A stretch of 64,000 nucleotides of DNA from Sympetrum striolatum (Eukaryota > Arthropoda > Insecta > Odonata > Libellulidae): the NCBI GenBank assembly GCA_947579665.1, contig OX388341.1:8298752-8362751 (forward strand), in the 5' to 3' direction. The position numbers were made by a program, and so were the translations under genes. Each line of letters begins with the position of its first letter. The first letter of the stretch is position 1. Under the pieces are notes generated by a model. That model searched no databases, was not told the DNA's origin, and was given only the letters and a program-made list of their open reading frames with translations. Shown here in pieces: positions 34,801 through 46,800 of this stretch.

Positions 34801-37800
34801 GGATTTTGGAGTAGCCCTTAGCAGTGAAATTTCATCAGTGAAACATATAGTGACGGAATAGATCTACTGAAAGTAGTAGATGTATAGTGACGGAATGAAT
34901 CTACTTAAAGCCGATATAGGACAGTGCGTGGTCCTTTATTTTATACGAACCACCCCCTAACCAAGCACTGCTTATTCTGGCGCTCTCTCTCCTACTCTCA
35001 CTTAAATGATACTAGAAAGATAAAAACGGGAACAATGTTTTTTAGATGAAAATGATAAAGCATGGAATTTTCAACTGAGATAAGTAACTTTTATATATTG
35101 ACTATTATAGGGAATATCTGATAGATGGATAAAAAATGTCACAGCCTCTTAATCCAAGTCTTAAAGAATTCATAATTGTATAGGAAAATATTCAATAGTT
35201 ACCTAATTACCTCAATGAAGTTTTAATCAGAAGTATTTGTGTTGTCTGGAGGAGGGGCGTGAATTCTTCCATCATCCTTAGCAAGGATATCGTAAAAACT
35301 ACGCGGAAATGAAGAGGAAGGCAAATATACGAGAAGAACGGCGAGTTCCTGAAAATCAATCGATATCTTGAACACTGAAGAAAAAATAGAAAGGTTTTTC
35401 AGCCGCCCTCATTCAAAAACAGTAGACTCCGGGATCGATACTTCGAAGTCGACTTTAAGTCATAATCGATAGATACTGTCATGGCGTTTTAAGAATGTAA
35501 ACAATGTAAGGGATATAGAATTGCTAGATAGATTGCTCTCCAGATTGGTATTATTCCGTTGCTGATATTAAGATCGAGAGGACTCTTACATGTTATACAG
35601 CCTTCCGAGCACGTTTCAACTTCATTGAAGTTCAACTATTTCCGTTCTTTATCGCAGCCCGTTTTTAAGTAAAACAAAATGTTTCTCCGATGTGTTTTAA
35701 ATCTCTCTAAAGTGCTGCACCATATTTTGCTTGTATATTAACCTCTCAAGAAGTCTTCGAATTGTTCTTAAATACTGTGCCATTTTGAAACACTTTGCTT
35801 TCCAACTAATTATGTGGTTGTTTCTTCCGTCTCGTAAAGGTTTGTTAAGAACTGTTGTTGGTAGCGGACTGTGATTGCTGTTCTTTGTTGCACTTACTTG
35901 GTAAGCAGAGCAAATGGTTATACGAAATTATGATGGATACTACTGTGTCTCTAAATTTTTATCCTGTTTAGGCAAGTATCATGTCTATCAAAGTTATCAG
36001 TTTGAATAGCAACTGCTAAGCAATCTTTGAATTTTTGTTGAATACTTTGTAATCTTAAGGCCGTCATACACGGGGAAATATTTCCTGGTGTATGACGGTC
36101 TTTATATTCATTGTGAAGCACTATTTATATAAATTGTACAATTCGCATACCCTGCTTAAATAAATTAATCTGATACTACCTATGAGCCGCCTTATTCCAC
36201 TAAGTACACCTTGCCAATGCGAAGTATTTGAGTACTTTAACAGCTTACGTGAAATTAAAAACAATTGTACCAGGATTTTATTCGTGTCCAAGGATTTCGC
36301 ATGGAAGAATGTGATTCCAGAATAAAAAGACTCAACCCTATTTCTCGAAGAAACGGAATTATGTGACTAGGAAATATAGGAAGAGATCGGATATGGTATG
36401 TGAAAATACTTTCAATATAAAATGGTTGATCTTTCTTACATCACAGTTCACTTGGCTCCTACCAGTTTGCTAAAAATATGTGGCCGTTAATTAAAAAGTA
36501 ATCGAAATTCCAAAAAATAATTTTGTTATTCCAAATAGTTTAATCAAAACTTAAATCCCGAAAAAGTTTGTGAAAAAATGTTATAATTCAGTAAAAGTTA
36601 TGGATGTAGCATAAACTAGTGCACCTCATTCCCTATCTTTTGTACACTTATATGGCATTACAAAAGTAGTATGTTTCAGAAAGTTCCAACAAATATCAGT
36701 CCCTAATTACTAAGGAGCATCCAGATTTGCCACAACTTTCTTATTGCTTAATTTATTTTGGTTTCTTGTTCAATTCTGTGATTATTGTATTGCAAGCACC
36801 TCGTATGAGTATCTGTATACTGGTTAACTTTTTAATGTATATTGCCTACTATTTATATTTCTCTCTATGTTCAAATAATAAAGCTACAGGGCCATTCCAT
36901 GTCAAATCAACACAGTTTAGAAGAACATTTTTCCTCACCATCTCAGATTTTCTTTAAATTTTGTATACTTATACTACTTGCTAATACTAATTAAAATGCC
37001 AAATTTTAAATTTTTATCTCAAACCATTTCCGAGATATGGCTATGTAAAGTTGTCAAAAACCCGCCAAACAGACGTGAACGTTCATTTCTTAAATCCCTC
37101 TAGAAGCTGTTCTAGTTCATTCAGAGAGCTGAAAGAGGTGTCATTTTACAGCATTTGAAATACTCTTTCGAATGATAAGCAACATGACAAGGGTATTAAT
37201 GAAAAAAGTTTTTTTTTATCCATATAAACAATTTGTTTAAATTTTTTTTCAAGAAGTACATAATTTAAAAATCTCAAAATATTAGTATAAATACTTAGTA
37301 CTGTCTTAAATCGTACAGTAAAATATGAAAGTGGGGTCTTAATGGGTTCATTGTTAAAAAAATACTCAAGCCTGTGGCGCAGCCAGGATTTGCCAATGAG
37401 GGGGGGGGGGAAATTTATGGTTGGGGATGGGCAATGTCAGGTATGAAGGACTGTGTAACAGTTGCAAAACCAGATGGAAATAAGGCTAAAATTTCAAAAA
37501 GACTTATTTATGCAATCTTTAAGAAGCTTAAAAACATTCCAAAGACAAGTTTCCTAACATTAAAATAGGTTTTTATAAGTTTGCAGAGCCAAACAGTGCA
37601 TTTTAGCTGGGCAGAGTGACACACACACTGTTTGTGTGTACACAACTCATCAAAATATTAAGTTAATTATAGAGAATGCCAAACTAAATATAGTAACAAA
37701 TGGAAACCTAAAAAACTACAAGCAATGTATTGCAAAAATGCTTTTTTACCCATCATCAATTGATTACAACATGGGAAATTGTGAATATTGCCCTGGAGTA

Positions 37801-40800
37801 ACTGAAATCCGTAAAATGACTCTTTTGATGAAAATTAAATTGAAAAAGTTAAATTTCAACAGTGGGTGTCGGTTGACCGCTGTAATCTGGAGACCTTGGA
37901 AAAAACTTCGGAGGAGTTTATCGATTTATTCTGTAGTAAGATGTCTGCTTTGGTTAGGTATGACTTTATTGCCAAGCAACAAGGAGCATTCCTTAGCAAC
38001 ACTAAAGAAAATCTTCATGATTCAGAATTTGTTGTTACTTGTGATTTTTCCGAAAATTATAGTATAGTTCTTCAGGATGAAGCCCAGAGTTATCACTGGA
38101 CAAGCCAACAGATTACAATACATCCTTTTGTTATATATTACAAAAAAGAAGACAAAATTGAACATTTGTGCTTTGTCGTTATTTCAGACTGCCTACAGAA
38201 CAACAAAGTAGCTGTTTATGCATTTCAAAAGAAGCTCATTTCTTATTTAACAAACAAATTTCAAAAAAAGATTTTTTTATTTTTCTGACGGTTCGGCCTC
38301 TCAGTATAAAAATAAGAAAAATTTCCTGAACCTTTGCCTTCACGAGGAAAATTTCAACATAAAAGCTGAGTGGCACTTTTCAGCAACAGCACATGGGAAA
38401 GGACCATGCGATGGAGTAGGCGGTTCTGTTAAAAAACTGGCAGCTTGCGCTAGTTTGAAATGGCCATATGACAACCAAATCCAAACCACACAAGATATCT
38501 TTGAGTGGGCAGTAGAAAACATACCAATGGTAGATTTTGCCTTTTCCACTCAAGAGGATTATGCTGTTTCAGAAATTAAGAAATACCACAATGTTAACCC
38601 TGAGATGGTTTCGTTCAAAGTTCGTATTATTATCTAACATACCTCTTATATATTATGAGAGATTGTAGATACGAGCGCAGGAGAGGGATACACAGGTGGC
38701 AATGGAAGGCCTCCATTATAGGTGATGTCCTGTTGCTGCCCTGATGAGACCTTTTTATACCTGGTTTCGGCATTGTGAGAAAAAGGGATTTCATCTAAAG
38801 TAATGCCAGGTATTTGTGAAAATGGAAGTAAACAAGGGAGGAACTAGAAAATGACAAAATTTATGCTATTTTCGAGATCAATAAGTTGACAAACAACACC
38901 GACCAAACGCATGTCTATTCTTACTTGTCGCCTAAGGATAGAAAGTGGAGGATAATGGATCTGAAGATGGGGTGTGGCCATATCCGCGGCAATGCACTTC
39001 CAACTATGATATCCAACAGTATTGCTCACTATTGTATATTGATGTGACAGTGTTTGATTCGGGAACTGTTTTACTTGATCGGATGATACTACTGAGTCAT
39101 TCACCAACCATGACTGTTATTTTGCTTAAAATCATATTTAATTGTGGTGATGAAATCAATTACACTGTTATTAAAAATTATACGTTGTTTTGAAATGATA
39201 GCTTCATTGTAAACATTTTCTCATTCTTGCTTATGGTTTTAAATTTTCTTTCAGCTAAATGCAGAAGTCATGAGATGTTCCCATCGGACCTGAGGATACG
39301 CCTGGATGCATCCTTAGATAAATTGATTCTGAGTGAGTTTCTTTTTTATTTTTAGTAATAAAATCTCAAATGAAGCATGAATTGATTCAATTTATAAGTC
39401 TATAACAGTTGAATGTATTCAATAATTATGCTATTTGTAACATTTCGAGACATTAATAGTTTGCTGAATACTACATTAACATGAATAAGATATGAATACA
39501 ACATTCAGCAGATTTGTGAATGTCTATGTAAGGCCCCTGTAAGCCAACATTTGGCGTGATGCTGGGGGTGCACTCTTTTTCTGATCGATTGGTTTTGCAA
39601 TTCGTTCTCATTATATTGGCTAGAACATTTTAGAACGTAATTTATCTGAACTTATTTAGTAAATTTATCCTTTGAATTAGTCTTTGCTCTTCTGATGATT
39701 CCCATCCTGCATCCAAATGTTCTAGTCATACAAGTTGATAACTCTGCTGCAGTGAGATTGTCTCAGAACCCAGAGTTTCACCGCAGAACCAAACACATTT
39801 CCATTAAGCACTTTTTCATTCGAGAGAAAGTATCAGAGAGGAAAATTTGTATTCCACAAGTGTCTACTGAAAACCAAGTAGCTAACATAATGACGAAACC
39901 ATTGCAGAGTCCACGCCTGAAAATTCGGTGTGTAAAAATGGGACTTTAGTGAAACAGAGAAGGGACAATGATTATTAGAATTTTTATAATTTATTAATTC
40001 AACAAAATTAAAAAGGGAAAGTGATGAAGTTGTTAATTTTGTGTTGAATTAAGAATTCCTTGGCATATGAGAGAAGGTTTTTCATTTGCAGGAATACCTT
40101 CATGACTTGGTACCCAGAAGAGATGAATTTTACACTGTTTTGCAAGATCGTTGAGATCTTTGCGACTCACAGTATCCTCACCACTCAACACCAGCTTCAT
40201 ACTGCACCAAGATGAGTTAAAGGCTCTCAGTGCATATAATCGTAGGGCAAAGTAACCCACTCACTATGATGACATGCAAACAAGACAGTCCAGATATTCC
40301 GTCAATGCTGGATCCATCCGTTTACCACACCTTGTATCCTTGATGGTATATCTCTAACACATTTCTGCTATTGTCAAGATTTAAAGTGAGTCTTGAAAAC
40401 TGGTGCCTTTACATTGAATGTTGCTTCCAAGTCATCATGTCCCATCTCATATATGGAGCTTGTGCTGTTAAGGTCATCCCATCTTTGTGCATCTAAGGTC
40501 ATCCTGTGACTGGATATTATTTCTGTATCATTCCATTGGGCTGAATGCTTCAATCGCAAGGTCGTATTCCTTGCTTACTTCTCCACATAGAGTGAAGCAA
40601 GATTAAGCAAGGTCTCCAATTGGGATTGGAGACCTTGCTTGAGAGAAGACTTGAGACGTCCATGAGAACCATCCTGTTGGGATGGTTCTCATGGACCCGG
40701 TTATCACAAGACAGGCAATTCTTTGTGCGTGGTTGAGTTTGCTCCTGGCGTATTTTAACTGGGATTTTCTCCACCACATAATAGAGCAGTAAAGCAAGTA

Positions 40801-43800
40801 TGGTATAAACCCGCTGCATACCTCAGGATGTAGTCTCCAAGATCTGTCAAATGCTCTTCTGCATACCCATTAAGTAGAACAAGCTTTCTTAGCTCTGGGC
40901 TGTAAATGTTGACTCCAAGATGACTTTAAATCACCCCAAGGCATCTGACTGTGCCTGAGAGGCTCAAGACTCTCACATTGAGAAAATGGGCTGTCAGGCT
41001 TACCCTGCTTCATTTCCTCAAGAAAAGAACACCTGTTTTTTTTTGTCTGGATTGACAGCTATCTTCGTGCTGTTGCATCATTTGTGCACCGTACACAGGG
41101 CTGATTGCATAATTTCCGAGAGAGTGTCAAAAAATTTTCCAGTTATGAAAATAGCAAAATAATCTGCATAACCCTGAGAGTAGGTGCCAGCTTCATTTAG
41201 TCCATTGATAAGACTGTGGACAACCTTGTTCCAGAGTAGTGGTGAAAGTACTCCTCCTTGTGGACGAAACCCAGCCTGTAATGGAGTCACCTCTCAGGAA
41301 GGCTATGACGGTTCTTTACTCGAGCATGTTTCTTAACCATTCCATTAGGTGGTTGTGGACAAGATGCCAAGTTGCTGCAACACTGATTTGATCAAAGGTC
41401 GTGTTATTGAAAGCACCCTCAATATCAAGAAATGTACCCATACCATAAATGTCCTGATCTACAGCTCTCTCAACCTCTCCTATTGAGGTCATCGGATACG
41501 GAAAGGAAAGGGAAGATGGAGGAAATAGCAATTTTCTCAGTTTTCTTTTTCAATAACTTCTCCACAAATTCACAGGAGTAGCCATTGTTCTGGGCTATAG
41601 TTTTTATGGTATTTAACTCTTTTGTAAAGGCTTGGGGGGAGAGAGGGACATTCACTAAACGGTGGATTAAAGCATGGAAAGATGCGTGTTTGTGGGAATG
41701 GTGATGAAAAGAATATGAAGGGATCACATGGTCAGTGTTGATGCACTTCCTAAAGATTTCCAACGAAACTTTGCCATTGTTAAGGTGGATAGGAAGATCT
41801 AAGAAATTTAGGACATCATCAGTTTCCAATTCATGCGTGAACTGAATCCTCGGGTTTAGAGAGTTTAGTAGGTTTAAAAAAGAAGAAATTTGGCGGACAG
41901 TTCCATCCCAAACACAAATGATATCATGCACGTAATGCTTCCAGAATATTATGTTTCTCACTAACCTATTCTCTGATGAAAACAATTGTTCTTTAAATGA
42001 TCCATGTATATCTCCGCTAGGAGGGGCAAAAGTGGCGATCCTATGGCTAATCCTTCCTTTTGCTTAAAAAACCGATTACTAATTGGAAATAGTTCTGGGA
42101 CACACGCAAATTGACTAAACTCATCAGTTCCTCCAATGTCTCATCAGTAGCACCACTTAGTCTGACCATGGAGTTGAGTAATTTCAGAGTTTCACACACC
42201 GGGATGGAGGGGAATAAGTTAGAGACATCAAAAGAGGCTAAAACAGCACCTTTCAGGAAATGCAGAGAAGATATATCCTTCAAAAAATCAATAGAACTCA
42301 ATATACCATATTTTGGTTTAAATTTTGTCACTTAAAAATTATGAGGTTGTTGGCCCTATATTGTCTATCATTTATCGCAGAGATTATTTCTTCAAAATTG
42401 TTCCTAACCATTTTATGCATCATGTTGGAAGCATTATTGCCACCCTATTGGAGTACAGACACCTTTGCAGCTGTATCACAAGTCAAGGTGGAAGGAACAG
42501 AAGGGACTTCTTTCCTTTGGTTGGGTAATGTTCTTTATGATTCAAAATTGCAAAAACTTTGAAGAAATACATTATGTTTAAGTAGAATTGTTATTGTTAG
42601 TATGTGATTTGTTACAAAGATTTTGGGGATATTATGTTCACATTCTTAGTTGTTTTGGAAACTGTTTGGTTTCCAATCCCTTTCTTAGCTTCACATGTTT
42701 CTGGGGACCATAAATATTGACTTGGATAATTTGAGTTGAATGGTTGACTTAAGAGAACAAGAACAACAATTTACTCAGATTTCATTGGAACTAGTTGTTT
42801 GTAACTACAAAATCATTAATATTTTTGGCTTAAAAAACATTACTACATGGCAAGAATCATTAATTAATTTCTCATCTCAATGTGCTCGATTCAATTTCAC
42901 AGGAGTATTACTTTTAATTTAATTCTTTCGAAAATTATGGGTTATAAAATTACTTAAATAGACTCTGGTATGGTTTGCTGCAGCTATATTTGATGGATAT
43001 AAGAATTGCTAAACAAGCTAATCTAGATTTATCAAGACAGACATAGAAGAACTTGTGGTTCAACTGCAGTTTACGTGCTCACTCTTACTTATCGAAATTC
43101 GCTGGTAGAAGGCAGCACCTGTATCAACAACATCTGTCTATTGTGTAAAATTTTTATTTCTACATAACTCACGCACCCAATCTCCACTACTATTAGGGAG
43201 GGTGACATTAGTAGTAAGAACTCAGGTCAGCACCCCAGCACTGCAAAAAGGTACACTTGAAAAATACAGGTGCTGCTTTTTATCGGTGATTTTCGGAAAG
43301 TAAGTGTGGGCACATAAACTGTAGTTTCACCAAATTTATTTCTGGACTTCGTTGGTAAGTTGTATGTTTAGCCATGTTCAGAATTCTGTCTCTCACCATG
43401 CTCCTAGCCTGAGACAAATCCTTTATTCTGTGAATAATCTTTTCCTTGTTTTCAAAATCTTCATAGAGAACAGATGTATATTTCAACTAAATATCCTTCA
43501 CATATTTTCTTTTACCAAAAAGTTTTCTACCTTTAGAAATTACCGTAATTTTCCAATTATAATACCCACCTACTATAAGATACACCCATGTTATTACGAG
43601 CGCATTGTGAGAATTTTCTTATCACCATTTATAATATGCATTTGGCTCTTAGAGAATGGAATTTTACGCTATTATTCACGTATGGTCATCTGCCGGACCG
43701 TTCAGCCCCCCTTCAGATCACCCCTTCATCAGCCATGTCCACCAAAAGAGCCAGTATACTGTGATTCTTAAGCTGAGAGTGATAGAAATGGCAGAGAATC

Positions 43801-46800
43801 TCAGCAATAGGGAGGCTGCACGAAAATTTGGCATCAACGAGGGGAATGTTCGTCAATGGAGAAAATCTAAGGACACACTTGGGCATCAGAAAAAACTCAG
43901 CAGAGCTCCTGGACATGGAAGAAAAGCGCTGAACCCTGAGTTGGAAAAAAGGGTACTGGAATATTTGTACCAGAGAAGGGCTAGTGGTTGTGCAGTTAGT
44001 ACCGTAGATATCCGCATGAAAGCACTTGATTTTATAAAAGAATTGGATCCTGAAAGCATATTTAAGACATCAACAAAATGGTGTTTTCTTTTTACGAAAA
44101 GAAGTTATATTTGCATTTGCCGGCGCACTTCAATCGCTCAGACAGCTACGAAGAAAAATTGAGTACCAGTGGTATATCATTAGAATGCACCAAATACATC
44201 ATTATAGTGACTCTGAAATTGCTGATCAGACACCTCTAACTTTTGATATTCCATTTGGGCAAATCATGGAAAAGAAAGGGGCAAAGTCTATCACCCTGAG
44301 GTCAACAGGCAACGAAAAGAACCATTTCACTGTCATGCTGGTTACCTACGGGGATGGACGCAAAATGCCTCCTTATGTAATATTTAAAAGAAAAACTCTC
44401 CCTAAAAATACGATATGGCCGAAGAGTATGCTCGTACGCACTAAAAAAATAGGCTGGATGGATGAAAATTCAACCAAAGATTGGCTGCGAAATGTATGGC
44501 TGTTTGTCAGACAACAAATATGCTGTTTGTAGATGTCGTATGTTGGTTCTAGATGCATTTAGATGCCATCAAATGCCATGCATCAAGAATATATTGAACG
44601 AGAATGGCACAGATCTCGTCATCATTTTTGGGGGATGACGAGCCATTTGCTGGTTATGGATGTCAGAAGCAATCGCCTGTTTAAGGCACAGATTCGTCAA
44701 AAGTGGAATGGCTTTATTCCGGACCGCATTCTTTGACTGCTTCAGGTAGATCAAGGAAACTAGACTTAGCACTAATTAGTCAGTGGACCAAAGAGTCCTG
44801 GGATGCAATCTGTGACTAAGGAAAGTTTTGATTTCTTTATAACATCCGAGAGCCTCCTGGATAATTCTCTCCACTTACTTAAATCGTGCTGCATTTGCAT
44901 CCATACTTTCAATTATCTGCAAACCTTCATTGTATTTACCAAAGGCTAGGGCTAATGTTTTTGCAGAAGATGTTTTTGGGCACACAGTTTCATCATCCTT
45001 TTCCTCTACCTTTTCCTCTGACTCAGCTACATTGGCAGCATTTAACTCTATCAATTCTTCATTAGTCAATTCTATATCACCAGCTTCAATAAGTTGAATT
45101 ATATCCCCATTTTCCACTTCTGAATTTAATTCTTTTACCATAAACACTAGTTTTTCAGTAATGTCTTTAAATTCTTTCCCTTCCTCAAACACTTTAAAAG
45201 GATGTAGGTAATTTTTAAGCACTTTCTTCCAAATACCTTTTATGCATTGTTCAGACACTTCTTTCCATGCAGCAGCTATGTTATGTATGGCATGCAGTAT
45301 ATTATACCCCTTCCAAAAGTCTTTCAAAGTCTGTTTATCATTTTTTGTTGATTCTATAGCCATTGCAAAGGTGTTTCGAAGATAGTATCCTTTAAAATTT
45401 GCAATTGTCCCCTGTTCCATGGGTTGGATGAGAGATGTGGTGTTTGGAGGCATTAAAACAGCTTTTGCATTTGATTGGAGATCATTTAAATACGTTGGAT
45501 GGCTGGGAGCATTATCTAAAATTAACAAAATCTTCAAAGGAATGTCTTTCTCTAAACAGTAGTTTTTTACATCTGGGATAAAACACTTCATCAACCAATC
45601 TTCGAACAGAGCAAGGGTCATCCATGATCTTCTATTCGATCAAAACAAAAACATTGGTAGACTTGCCTTACTAATATTCTTAAAAGCCCTTGGTTTTTCG
45701 CTATGGTGGATGAGAAAGGGCTTAAATTTATATCCCACAATATTTCCTCCCAACAAGACCGTTACTCTATCTTTAAACACTTTATATCCTGGCATACTTT
45801 TAGCCTCCTTATGAATATAGGTACTCTCTGGCATTCTCTTCCAAAAGAGACCTGTCTCATCAACATTAAATATTTGCTCAGGTAAGAAATTATGACTTAC
45901 TAGCTAATTATCCAGTTCCTTCCGAAACTTCTCAGCAGCTTCTGCATCAGCACCTCTCCACTTACTTTCACGTTATGTAATTGTGCACGTTCTTTAAACC
46001 GATTAAACCAGCCAAGGATAGCACTGAAACTTACTTTTCTACCATCACCCATTTCCTTTTTTAGATCCTCAAACAGACTTTGTGCTTTTGGTTGTATTGT
46101 TCACAGACTTAAAGGGATCCGTTTCTGGATCTGATCATCAATCCAAATTACAAGTAAATTCTCCATTTATTGGATGGGGCCTTCTCTTTTTTACTTTCTC
46201 CATGTACGTAATATAGAGAAAGTATTGTTTTCATGAAAAAAATCGACTTAGAAATTTCAACGGAAATACATGTTTTGGGGTCCCTAGAACACGTTTTGAC
46301 CATTTTCGGAATGATGCCTGTGTGTGTGTGTGTATGTGTGTGTGTGATAGTGGGCGCTCTAACGTGAAAACTATTAGTCGTATCAATACCAAAATTCATA
46401 TATAGTACTGTCGTGTGTGCTGTCAGAGTTGATAGTTTATGGAGTAAATCAGTTAACCGGAAGTCAAGCTTTATTCATCAAAGCTCATTTCCGGTTTTCA
46501 AAATATCTCCATAAATATGATATATAGGTATATTGTATACCTGATAAAAGTTTTAGATAATCTGTTTTACTATAACTTTTGTATTTAACATATTTTTGTA
46601 TCACCGGTTGATTAGGAGTTTTTCGTGAAATACTGATAAACCGGAAGTAGCTGATTATATACTTTGTGGGCGCTCTATCATGAAAACTATTTGTCGTATG
46701 AACACCAAATTTCATATAAAATATTTTGGTTGATGTAGTTAGAGTTGAATTGGTTTTTGGAGTAAATCGGTTAATCGGAAGTCGAGTTTCAGTCTTCAAT

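Noticed and set aside
38735..38780. CTGATGA followed by a GGTTTCGG sequence at about 38.74 kb, resembling a hammerhead
   Set aside because: The GAAA element and a pairing helix II are missing on that strand.
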